Shown: positions 25,561-34,712, numbered from the stretch's first letter. The stretch: 64,000 nt of DNA from Nostoc sp. 'Peltigera membranacea cyanobiont' N6 (GCF_002949735.1 NZ_CP026681.1:5858001-5922000), one strand, 5' to 3'. Made by a program: numbers and translations. Notes: generated by a model from the sequence alone, not told the origin.

Positions 25561-25663
25561 TGTTCAATACCAATACATTTCACTTTCGCATTGGCGAAGC
25601 CGTTAAGTTCTAATATGTGGAGTATAGAGCAATAAAACAGCGCTTCTGTGAAAACAAAAGCGC
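25480..25663 (-). repeat. Duplicated 5' gene end and upstream region, copy A
   Basis: Matches 26221-26407 closely. The shared text includes the first ~27 codons of the 185-aa protein, its start codon, CGCATTGGCG(A/C)AGCCGTTAAG, TCTAATATGTGGAGT(A/G)TAGAGC and the hairpin ACAGCGCTTCTGT-AAAACAAAAGCGC. Confidence 0.9.
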
Positions 25664-25787
25664 CTTAATCATAGGTTAATAATTAGTTTTTATTGCCTTT
25701 CTTGCCCGTTAATTCGCTTGAGTAGTTCTGCTTCAAACCATCTGGACAAGGAATTTCAGGTGTCATATTTGACTCACATTTTATCGC

Positions 25788-26003
25788 CTACTCAATCTCG
25801 CCATTTTTTCTCATATCTCTAGTAATTAATTCAGCAACAATCGCTAATCGTTGCTGCTTAAGTTTCTGAATTTCTCCGCCACCCATAGATTCGCGCTTTT
25901 TAATGAGTTTAGGATCATATCTCGAACGCCAGATAGATTCAAGCTCCTCATCTGTGTTTCCATGAAAACAGTTATCTTCTTTATTGAATCCGATGTGTAA
26001 CAT
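25788..26003 (-). CDS. Hypothetical protein, 71 aa
   Basis: I do not recognise a family. The protein is basic and helical (MLHIGFNKEDNCFHGN, then IWRSRYDPKLIKKRESMGGG, ending in EIQKLKQQRLAIVAE). It is located between the two copies of the duplicated region, so it may have been caught by the duplication event. The frame is clean but short; the start is ATG 26003. Confidence 0.4.
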   Translation of the reverse strand: MLHIGFNKEDNCFHGNTDEELESIWRSRYDPKLIKKRESMGGGEIQKLKQQRLAIVAELITRDMRKNGEIE

Positions 26004-26220
26004 ATCCCTTTACAACTTTATTCTTGCAAATGTTTCTTGAGAATTAGCCAAATGGCATTCTTTTTCTCTGTTTCTTTGAGAGTTGGGTTATTTACAGCTT
26101 TTACTACTTATTCGCCAGTTTTTACTACTTCAGGTGAGTAATTAATTGGTAGGGTAAAGCTTTAGTTGGGGTTGTTTTGTCGTTGCGATCTTCAGCGAGA
26201 ATGACTGACGAGGAGAGCGT

Positions 26221-26407
26221 GAATCGAAGCAACCAACTGTTTAAGTAGTTCCTCTTGGCGCATCAAAGCAGCAAGTAAATCGGCATTTTCTTGAGGGTTC
26301 ATTTGTTTATACCAAAAGCATTTTCACATTCGCATTGGCGCAGCCGTTAAGTTCTAATATGTGGAGTGTAGAGCAATAAAACAGCGCTTCTGTAAAAACA
26401 AAAGCGC
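26221..26407 (-). repeat. Duplicated 5' gene end and upstream region, copy B
   Basis: This copy carries the ATG at 26300-26302 and about 27 codons matching the start of the 185-aa protein (MNPQENADLLAALMRQEEL), then loses homology. The upstream part, with the putative promoter zone and hairpin, is retained. Confidence 0.9.
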
Positions 26408-26408
26408 T
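26383..26408 (-). terminator. Terminator hairpin after the Rpn-like gene
   Basis: On the minus strand, AGCGCTTTTGTTTTTACAG is followed by AAGCGCT and then GTTTTATT, 31 bp past the stop of the gene at 26439-27329. The stem is AGCGCT plus one further A-T pair. Confidence 0.6.
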
Positions 26409-26438
26409 TTTTGCTACTAATTATTTGCCCTGTACAGA

Positions 26439-27329
26439 TTATTGATGTGAATTAAATCTTGCCAGCAAATCTTCACGAGATAATTCAAGACACAGGGGAG
26501 TAAATTCTTCTGGTGTTAACTGCAACAAATTATCGACCACTCTCGCTAATTCTTCATCCACAGAACTAAACCTAAATCTCAACAAATTTTCTACAACTTG
26601 ACGACGTTCAAGTTGTACTCCCTCTTGTACCGCTTGCGCTCTTGCTTCTTCGTAAGCTTGAGTTAAGTTCATGATCAACTCCTGGTCATCTCTGGTTAAT
26701 TCTGTCTGTGTCATCACACTGATACGCCATCTGTAAACCATTTCTAGAACATTACGGCGGATAATATTCTCTGCTGGAAGGGCAACCAGTTCACTTACTG
26801 CTTGCTTTTGAATTGCTCCCCGTCCCAAAAGCCTCAACCATAGCGTCTCTGAAGTAACTGGTAGTTGGTTAATAGCTACTATTGCAATTCTAAAAACATT
26901 AGGCAGAAAGTATATTCCAGTAGACCAGTTTTCTAGCTCTAATTGTGCGCCAAAACCGTTGAGTAAATCTTCCGAAGCTGATGGCACTACAATCCACAAA
27001 CGAGGTAAATTATCATCTAAAGTTTTTCCTTCTGCCGATGCCCGATAGTTCAAAGTAGAAAAGACATTTAAAAGTTTATGTAGGCAGCTTCGGACTTCTG
27101 TTTTACCAATTTGCTCACAATAAACTTCTATTGAACAATCACTTTGAGCAACTTTAGCAAGTAATCCAAGTGAGTGTCTTTCGGTTTGAATTGTCCCTTT
27201 CGGAAAAAACAGAACAATTCCCCGCCTTTCTGAACCGGTTATTACGCCGCTAACTTCTACGCTGCCTAATGGTGAAAGCAAGCCTTCAAGATAATGCTCA
27301 ACAAACAGACTATAAAATTTTTGGGTCAT
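26439..27329 (-). CDS. Rpn-like/DUF4351-type protein, 296 aa
   Basis: The first ~200 residues form an alpha/beta domain (RGIVLFFPKGTIQTERHSLG, LPRLWIVVPSASEDLL, STGIYFLPNVFRIAIVAINQ) and the rest is helical, ending VVENLLRFRFSSVDEELARV and TPEEFTPLCLELSREDLLAR. This end is typical of the Rpn/transposase-like cyanobacterial proteins that finish with a DUF4351-like 'LLRLL--RFG--D' helix. No intact PD-(D/E)xK catalytic triplet could be read, so nuclease activity is uncertain. It is a single gene, with its own hairpin downstream. Such genes are numerous and mobile in Nostocales. Confidence 0.6.
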   Translation of the reverse strand: MTQKFYSLFVEHYLEGLLSPLGSVEVSGVITGSERRGIVLFFPKGTIQTERHSLGLLAKVAQSDCSIEVYCEQIGKTEVRSCLHKLLNVFSTLNYRASAEGKTLDDNLPRLWIVVPSASEDLLNGFGAQLELENWSTGIYFLPNVFRIAIVAINQLPVTSETLWLRLLGRGAIQKQAVSELVALPAENIIRRNVLEMVYRWRISVMTQTELTRDDQELIMNLTQAYEEARAQAVQEGVQLERRQVVENLLRFRFSSVDEELARVVDNLLQLTPEEFTPLCLELSREDLLARFNSHQ

Positions 27330-27406
27330 TCAAAGGACAAATTGCGAAGGATAGTTTATACCAATACCAAAATCGCTTTCGTTGACTGGGAAAGTATTAG
27401 TCTTAA

Positions 27407-28024
27407 TTAATACTGTCCTAAAGCAGCTTGAAAAACTTGTTCAGCAGTTAAATTTAGCTCTATTAAAGTAGGTGATTGAATCCGGTCATTTCCTCGAAAT
27501 TGAGTAACTTGATATTCACCTTCGACTAAAGCATAAACTGATATTGTCGGTTGTTTAGGATTTCCAATAAACCGCTTTCCACCAAGAGCAGCATAGTCAA
27601 CAATCCAATATTCTGGAATCCCAATTTCCTCGTACTCACCAAATTTTAGGAAATAATCATCACGCCAATTTGTACTTACAACTTCCACGGCTAATGGAAT
27701 TGATTCTGCTTGAGTAACTGTTGATGCTCTTTTCCAGAGTGGTTCGTTGATCAAGTTAGGAAGATTCAATACTAATACATCTGGAATATAACCAGATTTC
27801 CTATCAACTGATTTGACTAATACTTGACCAGGAATAGTATAAGCTAGATTAAACCTGCGAATCTCAAAATTGAGTTCTCTAATTAAAAATGCTCTAACTA
27901 GCTCATGTTCTCCTGTTGGTTGCATTTCTACTATTACTCCTTTGTATAGTTCATATCTGCCATTTTCTGGTTTCCACTCTAGAAATTCTTCAAAAGTAAC
28001 TGGTTCTGGTAAAGCTTGAAACAT
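27407..28024 (-). CDS. Uma2 family (DUF820) putative endonuclease
   Basis: This 205-residue protein has the Uma2 plan: EEFLEWKPENGRYELYKG and VIVEMQPTGEH near the N terminus, GYIPDVLVLNLP (Asp of the active site), LAVEVVSTNWRDDYFLKFGE (Glu and Lys), then IPEYWIVDY. The PD-(D/E)xK-type residues D (IPDV), E (AVEV) and K (DYFLKFGEY) are visible. The family is greatly expanded in cyanobacteria and is assumed to be a restriction-like nuclease, but biological roles are mostly unproven. It stands alone, with 77 bp before the Rpn-like gene. Confidence 0.9.
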   Translation of the reverse strand: MFQALPEPVTFEEFLEWKPENGRYELYKGVIVEMQPTGEHELVRAFLIRELNFEIRRFNLAYTIPGQVLVKSVDRKSGYIPDVLVLNLPNLINEPLWKRASTVTQAESIPLAVEVVSTNWRDDYFLKFGEYEEIGIPEYWIVDYAALGGKRFIGNPKQPTISVYALVEGEYQVTQFRGNDRIQSPTLIELNLTAEQVFQAALGQY

Positions 28025-28187
28025 CGTATTATCTCTTCAAGTTTGAACTAATGCCGACGGAATGTTTGATCGCGCAAAAATTTTAGATTTGCTTCTATCT
28101 TTACATTTAAATAAAGGATCTCGTTCTCAAATTGCTAAGTGGGCAGTTTTCTAATTTCTCCTGTCCACTGTTCAGATTTCTTTAATC

Positions 28188-28985
28188 TTACGCTACCGCT
28201 AACTCTAAGCTAACGTGTGGCACTTCACTAGTCACCGGAGCTAGGGCAAAGGATTCAACAACCTCCCTGACACTCCAATAGCGTACTCCATATGTACATC
28301 GCCAGTAGTAGGTCTTGGGGTCGTTTTCCCATAATTCATCAACGTTTCTGACCTTGAAGACAATTCCTAAGAACTCACCATCTAGATATACGTTGTGAGC
28401 CGTCTGAAGGTCAGTGCGCCCTACATAAGTCAGTCGATAGCCGTCTACTGGTTCGCACAAGTCTTCTGCACGAGTCCCGCGATAGGAGCAGTTACCGCAC
28501 CCATGCCCTTCGCAGTCTGGACAGATAGCAGCAGGCATATTCCACTTCGGCAGGGTGAAGTCCCATTCAGCAAGTGGGGTTAATATTCGAGCCTTGTGAA
28601 AGATATAACAACCAGCGTGACCGATTACTTTATCAGAATGGTACTGGACGCTCAACGATAGCCAATCACAATCGCCTAACAAGCCTATTTTCTCAGCAGC
28701 TTGTTTCAATTCCTTATCTTCCTTGTGATTGCACTTTACTGGAGCAGAAAGACTCGCTTTAACCTCTGCAACAGCGCGTTTGAATGGCTCTTTGGGGTAT
28801 CGAGCATAGCCGTGAGTCATCTTTACCCACACAATATCATCGCTGTTGATCCAGATAGTCACCACATCTTCGGGCTTGCACTCTTTTGAGTAGTCCGACT
28901 GATTGACGATGGTTGCGATGATTTGGCGATCGCGTGTGGTCAACGGATCTTTTGTTGGCGTAGGGGCTGAAACTTGTGTAATCAT
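28188..28985 (-). CDS. Plasmid-type protein with DnaJ-like zinc motif, 265 aa
   Basis: I do not recognise a named family. Residues 1-110 are alpha/beta, with VVTIWINSDDIVWVKMTHGY. Then IFHKARILTPLAEWDF leads into a Cys cluster CPDCEGHGCGNC, like half of a DnaJ zinc finger, and after that a domain with Tyr/Trp (TYYWRCTYGVRYWSVREVVE). The zinc motif suggests nucleic acid or protein binding. The gene is single and divergent from a gap of about 390 bp. The lack of transfer-type neighbours gives no further clue. Confidence 0.6.
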   Translation of the reverse strand: MITQVSAPTPTKDPLTTRDRQIIATIVNQSDYSKECKPEDVVTIWINSDDIVWVKMTHGYARYPKEPFKRAVAEVKASLSAPVKCNHKEDKELKQAAEKIGLLGDCDWLSLSVQYHSDKVIGHAGCYIFHKARILTPLAEWDFTLPKWNMPAAICPDCEGHGCGNCSYRGTRAEDLCEPVDGYRLTYVGRTDLQTAHNVYLDGEFLGIVFKVRNVDELWENDPKTYYWRCTYGVRYWSVREVVESFALAPVTSEVPHVSLELAVA

Positions 28986-29373
28986 TAGAAATACCTCTTG
29001 TTTGGGGTAAAAGGGCGATCGCGAGTTTTCCAGACGCAGCGATCACCTTATTTTTATTGGTCAGTTTGTTGTGCTTGCACAACACTCTCAATCTAGATTT
29101 GGCGAAGCCTTATAGAACCCATTTGGGAATCAGGTTTCTGCGATGCGATCTGCTTTGCAGCAACGCTAGGCTAACGCCTCGCTTCGCTAACGTGATCGCT
29201 TTGGGCCCCTACTCATCTCTACTCAATCTTCCAATCAGGCATATAACCAGAAGTAACTTGGCTATACATTTGCAAGACCGATGCAGAAATACGTCCTGAG
29301 AGTTTTGCGATCGCCCATAGCGCTCTTGTAAAATCATTTTCAATTGTTGAGAACTCGCAAGAGAAAAAAGTTT
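28986..29373. other. Intergenic with dispersed repeats
   Basis: 388 bp between divergent genes. It contains short cyanobacterial repeat text (GCTAGGCTAACGCCTCGC, CGCTTCGCTAACG) and HIP1 sites but no gene that I can support. Confidence 0.6.
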
Positions 29374-29718
29374 ATGGCACAAATGTCGGGTCAAGACCCC
29401 TCGGAAATCACAATGGCAACGGTTGATGAAGAACGAAAAGGCGCAACTTTCAGAGGTACGGTCATCCTTGGGATAGATCCTGATGCTGGGGAAGTCGTTT
29501 TCTTTAGAGACTTTTTAATTGAAGATTATAAAGGCGAACTTACCGCAAATCTTGCAACAGATGGCGATATAACGAAAAGCATTGATTTAGGCGAACTCGA
29601 TCATAAAAGCCCCAGTTTTAGGCTGCCAATTCCGATGGGAACGGATACATTACCCTACAATACAGTCGTGTTGAGCGACAAAAAAAGCAAGAAAAAAATC
29701 CTGACGATCAATCTATAA
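29374..29718 (+). CDS. Hypothetical protein, 114 aa
   Basis: I do not recognise a family. The protein is acidic and beta-rich (GATFRGTVILGIDPDAGEVV, FFRDFLIEDYKGEL), with a Lys-rich end (DKKSKKKILTINL). I chose ATG 29374 rather than the TTG ten codons upstream because GAGAAAAAAG precedes it. It looks like a small beta-sandwich with no obvious active site. Confidence 0.5.
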   Translation: MAQMSGQDPSEITMATVDEERKGATFRGTVILGIDPDAGEVVFFRDFLIEDYKGELTANLATDGDITKSIDLGELDHKSPSFRLPIPMGTDTLPYNTVVLSDKKSKKKILTINL

Positions 29719-29796
29719 AATTTGTAACTTAGCTCGTAGTTCAGCCAAATTCGATTGCCCTCCTGTATATATCTCAAATGGGTTCTATAAAAGTGT

Positions 29797-30222
29797 TCAA
29801 GGGTAAAGCGTATTAACTGATGTCAAAACACCAGACAGCACAAAGCTGTAGAGAAGATATTGGGATATTACCGTGTCCTCTGTACAGCCATGTGATAAGA
29901 ATTGATTGAAAAGGCGATTGCATACTACTGAGTACGCAATCGCCTTAATTCTGGAAACGGCATCAGTAGGCAGAGATTTAATAAAAGCTGTCACCTCTTC
30001 CCCAGTTTTATATTTTCCCTGACTCCAAGCCGAAGCCATCTGTTTAGCTACTCTATTGGCATCCTGTCGCTGATTATGGGCAGTAATGCACTGAATATCA
30101 TGACCAGTAAATGATATCCAAGTCTGCCAACGTTTCGTAACTGGGTGCTGCACAATGCCTGTAGTCAGTTCATTGTCCTCAAGCACTGGTTTTTTCTGAC
30201 TGCGACCGAATCCTTTCAACAT
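29797..30222 (-). CDS. Hypothetical protein, 141 aa
   Basis: I do not recognise a family. It begins with a basic stretch (MLKGFGRSQKKPVLEDNE), then RWQTWISFTGHDIQCITAHN and a helix QRQDANRVAKQMASAW. It resembles small plasmid or phage proteins of cyanobacteria in composition. The C-terminal half has several hydrophobic residues but no clear membrane helix. It is a single gene, separated by 67 bp from the methyltransferase-like gene. Confidence 0.45.
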   Translation of the reverse strand: MLKGFGRSQKKPVLEDNELTTGIVQHPVTKRWQTWISFTGHDIQCITAHNQRQDANRVAKQMASAWSQGKYKTGEEVTAFIKSLPTDAVSRIKAIAYSVVCNRLFNQFLSHGCTEDTVISQYLLYSFVLSGVLTSVNTLYP

Positions 30223-30289
30223 GGCTCTACTCAGTAAAGGCTATTTTAAAATGCCCAAAAATGCAACAGCGATTGCATCCTATATCTAA

Positions 30290-31147
30290 TTAGGGGGCTT
30301 TGGGTTTGATGAACTTGAGGGTCATGCGATCGCTCTCTCCAATAGTGAGGAAGCGTTGCCTGTCCTTTTGACCTTGGCTCAAGGTTGGAGGTAGTGTCCA
30401 AACTCCGCCCGGATAGTCCTTGGTATCTTTTGGGTTAGAGTTAATCTCTGATTTGCCTACCAATTTGAAGCCGGCTTTCTCCACAGCAGCAATTACCCCA
30501 TCTTCTGACATATAGCCAGTTTTGATACTCTCTTGTAAAGAAATGTCTGGTTTGCCACGGTGTTCTTCCACCCCTAAGATGCCCCCTGGCTTGAGTGCTT
30601 TGTAAGCCGCAGCATAAACCTGCTCGGCATAGCCAGCTTTGACCCAGTTGTGAATATTACGGAAGGTAAGAACTAGGTCTACAGAATTGTCTGGGGCTAG
30701 GGTAAGTTCATTTGGGGGATTGATTTGGGCTACTTTGACCTTACCAAAAACTTCTGGATTAGCTGCTAGTTTTTCTTGGAAAGCCAAAGCGGGTTTACTC
30801 GCGTCAGGCAAGTTAGTAACTATGAGTTGCCCCTTTGCCGCTAGAAATGGGGCTAATATCTCGGTATACCAGCCGCCTCCTGGCCACAATTCAACTACGG
30901 TCATGTTTGGGCGCAGACCGAAGAATTCGAGGGTCTGGGTTGGGTGGCGGTACTTGTCTCGGTCACGATTTGCAACAGAGCGATGACTGCTCTTTAGTAT
31001 GGTTTGGAGCGTGGTTGTGCTGTTGAATGTCGCTTTCTCGTTCTCGTTGGCTAGAGTTGGAGGCATTACGGATGCCAATACAAGGATTGCTAGAGTCAGG
31101 GCTTTCAGTAAGCCTTGGCGGGGGGTGAGATTTTGTGCAAATTTCAT
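30290..31147 (-). CDS. Secreted class I methyltransferase-like protein
   Basis: This 285-residue protein has a signal peptide (MKFAQNLTPRQGLLKALTLA followed by a hydrophobic stretch ending PPTLAN). I chose ATG 31147 for this reason, over an upstream start that adds ten basic residues. The methyltransferase fold starts at FFGLRPNMTVVELWPGGGW (SAM motif I), with VDLVLTFRNIHNW (motif II/post-I) and LKPGGILGVEEHRGK (motif III). It is a periplasmic relative of class I SAM methyltransferases. SAM in the periplasm would be unusual, so it may bind another ligand or act on secretion intermediates. The gene is single. Confidence 0.75.
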   Translation of the reverse strand: MKFAQNLTPRQGLLKALTLAILVLASVMPPTLANENEKATFNSTTTLQTILKSSHRSVANRDRDKYRHPTQTLEFFGLRPNMTVVELWPGGGWYTEILAPFLAAKGQLIVTNLPDASKPALAFQEKLAANPEVFGKVKVAQINPPNELTLAPDNSVDLVLTFRNIHNWVKAGYAEQVYAAAYKALKPGGILGVEEHRGKPDISLQESIKTGYMSEDGVIAAVEKAGFKLVGKSEINSNPKDTKDYPGGVWTLPPTLSQGQKDRQRFLTIGESDRMTLKFIKPKAP

Positions 31148-31422
31148 AGCTGTTGTTTTTACTTTCCGCTTTAGCATAGGGCAAATAGTGTTCTCCTAAA
31201 TGAGTGCGATAACGTACCCGTCCGCCATAGGCATTGATCTCCCGTTTTCCTCTCTACGAGACGCGCTCTGCGCGTTCGCTTGAATGAGGAGCGATCACTC
31301 CAGAAAGTCTGTTGCTGTATGTAGGGGAAACTTGCCGCAGTAACAAGCGATGGAAGGGTAATCTCTCCTGGGGCTATGCAAATGCTAATAGCGCTAAGAA
31401 AAAGGCATCAAGGAAAAATATT
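31148..31422. other. Intergenic with repeat text
   Basis: 275 bp. Contains cyanobacterial repeat text (CTACGAGACGCGCTCTGCGC) and no gene that I can support. Confidence 0.5.
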
Positions 31423-32016
31423 TTATTTTTTAAACATACTAATTGCTGCAATACCAGACGCACCAGCATCAAGACATTTTTGATAATTGTTTTCGTTAAT
31501 TCCCCCAAGAGCAAAAACTTTCATTTGTGTTGATTTGCAAGCTTTAGTGAGCATATCTAAACCAATACCTTTTGCTTCTGGATGAGTTGGGGTCGCAAAA
31601 ATAGGTGAAAAAAATACATAGTCTAATCCTTCATCTTCTGCCTCTTTTATAGATTTTAATGAGTGACATGATTTTCCAAACAGTATACTATTGCTTTTTG
31701 CCTCTGGCATTTTAATTTGGTCTTTTTCTCTAAAATGAAAAGCACTAACTAAAGAAGATTTATAATTTAGAGAAAATGGTAAAATAATTTGCAATCCTTT
31801 GTAGGATAGATTCTCAATAATTATATCTATATTTTCTCTATTTGCCTCATATAATCTTATATAACACGAATCTGCACCGTTGCTGATAGCTCTGTTTACC
31901 CATTTAGTAACTTGAGCAGAAATTTTTGATTTGTCAGAACAAATTATTTCGGAATTTTCTCCTGACAAAATATCAAATATGGCGATTTTTTTAAAAGGTT
32001 TAATTGTTTCTTTCAT
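31423..32016 (-). CDS. ThiE/TenI-like thiamine phosphate synthase family protein
   Basis: This 197-residue TIM-barrel-type protein carries the family signatures CHSLKSIKEAEDEGLDYVFF, SPIFATPTHPEAKGIGLD and VFALGGINENNYQKCLDAGA. The ThiE reaction joins hydroxymethylpyrimidine diphosphate to thiazole phosphate; TenI-type relatives instead aromatise the thiazole. The N-terminal part is atypical for ThiE, so TenI-like is plausible. The protein is short and Lys/Ser/Ile-rich, and the gene is clearly more AT-rich than its neighbours, suggesting transfer. No other thi genes are close. No THI-box (TPP riboswitch) could be read upstream. Confidence 0.8.
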   Translation of the reverse strand: MKETIKPFKKIAIFDILSGENSEIICSDKSKISAQVTKWVNRAISNGADSCYIRLYEANRENIDIIIENLSYKGLQIILPFSLNYKSSLVSAFHFREKDQIKMPEAKSNSILFGKSCHSLKSIKEAEDEGLDYVFFSPIFATPTHPEAKGIGLDMLTKACKSTQMKVFALGGINENNYQKCLDAGASGIAAISMFKK

Positions 32017-32151
32017 AGAACCCTTCTTTCATTTTACAGTAATGGTTGTAGCAGCATTTATCTCATTAGAGTTCTTAACTCTACCATTTTCCTTATTCTG
32101 GTGAAACCAAAGGCAAATGCTCTTAATTGTCAGTTCTGGGGGATAATCAGC

Positions 32152-32845
32152 GTGCGATTCGTTGATTAGTGAATCACGGTGTAAGCCCGTACATAACTAA
32201 TCCAACCTGATAGCAGATTACTGTCATCAAAGGTTGAACTCTCGGTTTGATGTAGGTGTAAGTCCTGCCATTCAGACTCAGAATTGACTCCTTATCTGCC
32301 CACACCGAACAAGCTCGGTTCTTGTAGAGTGAAGCTGGGAACAGGGCGCAATCAGACAGCCGTTACGGGTTGACACTGGCGCTAACAGGGAGTTCCTACG
32401 GTGAAACCGGGTCTAGGAAAGCAACTTAATCCCAAGCAGGGCGTAACACAAAATCCCTGACTTCACTGGAGAATTAATTCCCGCCGCATATAGTTGATGT
32501 TAACGGCTAGAGTCAAGGGAATCCAGTAGTTGAAATGACCACGCCTAACGGAACTATCAATCTCTCCGAGGGAACGAATAAAAACGATTTGTGAGTCTTG
32601 GGGCTTTCGTTCCCCCGGTAGGCTAGACGAGAAGCGGAATTCTCACAATTCGGGTAGGACAGACCGTAATTGGTCTGAGGTGTTCAGAAAATACCTAGCG
32701 TGGCAAAACTTACTAGAGAAGAGCGGAAATCCTGTAATCTTGACCTTGTAGCGAAATAATGGTGCAAAAACTTGGCAAGAAAAAGATAATTTAACTGAAT
32801 GAGGCAAAGGTTCTAGTTACGGAGATATTAAAATTACTGACTTAT
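32152..32845 (+). ncRNA. Group II intron-like 5' segment, interrupted by IS1634
   Basis: From GTGCGATT (32152) a 690-bp non-coding stretch, more GC-rich than its surroundings, contains repeated structured motifs (GGTGTAAGCCCGTAC, AGGTGTAAGTCCTGCC, GGTGAAACCGGGTC, CCGTTACGGGTTGACACTGG). These are of the type found in domains I-III of cyanobacterial group II introns. Near the IS the text GCAAAAACTTGGCAAGAA reads AKTWQEKDNLTE before a stop, resembling the start of intron-encoded reverse transcriptases. The RT body is absent. Domain V could not be found with certainty. The GTGYG start is the only sequence-level boundary. Confidence 0.45.
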
Positions 32846-32847
32846 AA

Positions 32848-34712
32848 CTCCCGGTTCGCCCATTTTTTCGGGAGTTAAAAGAAAGGCTACTCAGGAGTAA
32901 AGGATTGACCACCAAGTTGAGTATAAATAGTAGTCGGGAACCCAAGTAAAACAAGAATACGCTGCTGTAAAGGGGAAAGAGCAGTCAAATGAGCATAAAC
33001 TTCGTTTTTAACCTCAATTAAGAACAGGGTAATCTCCTTAAATGCAGCAAGAAGTATCTCAGCAGTAGGACGTGCAGTTTCTCGTTTAGGATTACCAATA
33101 TAAAGTCCAGTTAGCTTTTCCTTATTTTGCTCCAGATTGCGACGAACCTGAAACTCTAAAAGGGTCAAAACACGCAACCCAATTGAAAGTAGTCGAATTA
33201 ATCCTGTAATATGATCTTCACGCTGCAAATAAATTGGAGTTAAAGATAGAGGAAAACCTTTAAGTCGAGCAAATCCTCGTTCAGTTAAATACTCATCTCT
33301 ATAGGCACGAACAGCTTGTTTCAAAGGTAACAGAGATTTTGTTTGATTTGTAACGTATACTCTCCAGCCTAACAATTTAATTTGTCTTAAAACTGCATCT
33401 TCATCAATTTCAAAATCCAGACTTATGGAAGTTTCTTCTACTATTTGAGAAGGTGTATCAAGATATCGCCTCTTAATTTTTCGAGAAATCCTAAGTTGAA
33501 TGTCAAGTTTAAAAAGTCCACTGGTACGATAACGTTTGAGAATAGCATTCGCAGCGGACTGGCATGAGTCAATCGTGGTTAACTTTTTTTTGCCACGACA
33601 AGGTATTTTAAGCTGTTCCAGGGCATTATTGGTTTTTTGTAAGCGGTCGCGTAAAGATTTTTCTTCTGTTTCTGCGATTGCGAAAGAACGTACAACTATT
33701 TGTCGCTCATTCCAAGTCAATTCATTACCATCAATCTTTGTTGTTTGAGAAATATCTATTTCAAACCCTTTAGCAATTTCTTTATTTTTCCCATCAGCAT
33801 AATCATAATCAATAGTTGTTAATTCTTGTTTACCATCCCAAACTGGTTGAAGATATTCAATTAATTGTTTAGATGGAACTTGTTTTGCATTGAGAGGACA
33901 AAGATAGAAATCCCCACCAGATACAATATGAGTCCTCGTCGCAATTGAACCCATTTTACAGTCGCCAATATATAGTAACCCTGACTGTTTTAGCGTTGAA
34001 CGTACTCTTTCAATTGCCGGGATGTATAAAGGGTCGTCGGCTTTTTCCCCTGATAGTATTTCAGCTGCAATTGGCATTCCTAAAGGGTCTAATGTCGATA
34101 ACATTATTTTCACTTGTGCCAAGTCTGGACGATGATCTTTGCTATGACCCCATTGGAATAATCCTTCAGAATTAATCCCACAGTGACTTGAAGCTGTTGT
34201 ACTATCCATACGAACTCGTTCTGGTTTGATATCGTACACTTGTAGCAAGTTACCTCCAAGTTCTGACTCAAATGAGTACCAGTCGCTATCCCTGTCAAGA
34301 TAACGTAATAGGGCTTCTAGACGATCATCCGTCAAGTCAAGTTCACCTAACTCTTCTCCAAAAAATGTTTTCAATGTTTCTAACCGCTTAGAAGCCCATG
34401 CTTGGACGTGATTTAAACGGTGATCTGCTTGCGATAATATGTGTGCTAACCAAATTACTGCTACACTTCCCAAACTTAGACCTTGCCAATTTCCGTGTCT
34501 GGGAAAATGTTTATCGATTAGCGATTGTACGCCCATACCCTCTATTTGAGTTAGAAGTATAGGTATATCATCGACTCGTTCGTTTCTGATTATGGGTTCA
34601 TTAGCCATAAGTGCGAACATATACCTAATCTAGTCTTTTTGGGAATATGTCCTTCGGTATACTTTTGACTATCTACTTTTCCTAACTCATTAAAAAATGG
34701 GCGAACCGGGAG
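32848..34712 (-). mobile_element. Complete IS1634-type insertion sequence, 1,865 bp
   Basis: The element has perfect 21-bp terminal inverted repeats, starting CTCCCGGTTCGCCCA at 32848 and ending TGGGCGAACCGGGAG at 34712. The flanking 6-mers are TTATAA (left) and TAATAA (right), which match at 5 of 6 bases. The left TIR also forms a small hairpin of its own (CTCCCG-CGGGAG), which may limit read-through. It carries one transposase gene. It inserted in, or next to, the group II intron-like segment. Confidence 0.9.
32887..34620 (-). CDS. IS1634 family transposase (DUF4277 N-terminal)
   Basis: This 577-residue DDE transposase has an N-terminal DUF4277-like part (MANEPIIRNERVDDIPILLT, KHFPRHGNWQGLSLGSVAVI) and a DDE core. 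The first Asp is in RVRMDSTTAS, the second in LYIGDCKMGS, and the C-terminal Glu is in DEYLTERGFARLKG. It appears full-length with no stops, so it could be active. The start is ATG 34620 or the in-frame ATG 34608. It is the only gene of the element. Confidence 0.93.
   Translation of the reverse strand: MFALMANEPIIRNERVDDIPILLTQIEGMGVQSLIDKHFPRHGNWQGLSLGSVAVIWLAHILSQADHRLNHVQAWASKRLETLKTFFGEELGELDLTDDRLEALLRYLDRDSDWYSFESELGGNLLQVYDIKPERVRMDSTTASSHCGINSEGLFQWGHSKDHRPDLAQVKIMLSTLDPLGMPIAAEILSGEKADDPLYIPAIERVRSTLKQSGLLYIGDCKMGSIATRTHIVSGGDFYLCPLNAKQVPSKQLIEYLQPVWDGKQELTTIDYDYADGKNKEIAKGFEIDISQTTKIDGNELTWNERQIVVRSFAIAETEEKSLRDRLQKTNNALEQLKIPCRGKKKLTTIDSCQSAANAILKRYRTSGLFKLDIQLRISRKIKRRYLDTPSQIVEETSISLDFEIDEDAVLRQIKLLGWRVYVTNQTKSLLPLKQAVRAYRDEYLTERGFARLKGFPLSLTPIYLQREDHITGLIRLLSIGLRVLTLLEFQVRRNLEQNKEKLTGLYIGNPKRETARPTAEILLAAFKEITLFLIEVKNEVYAHLTALSPLQQRILVLLGFPTTIYTQLGGQSFTPE

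Larger units (their letters stand above)
26004..26438. other. Intergenic, includes duplication copy B and a terminator
   Basis: 435 bp. Apart from the duplication at 26221-26407 and its hairpin, nothing recognisable is present. A partial frame from the duplicated gene start (ATG 26302) closes soon after the homology ends. Confidence 0.6.

Noticed and set aside
32017..32151. Possible TPP riboswitch before the ThiE-like gene
   Set aside because: The conserved THI-box bases (CTGAGA, ACCTGA) could not be found on the minus strand.
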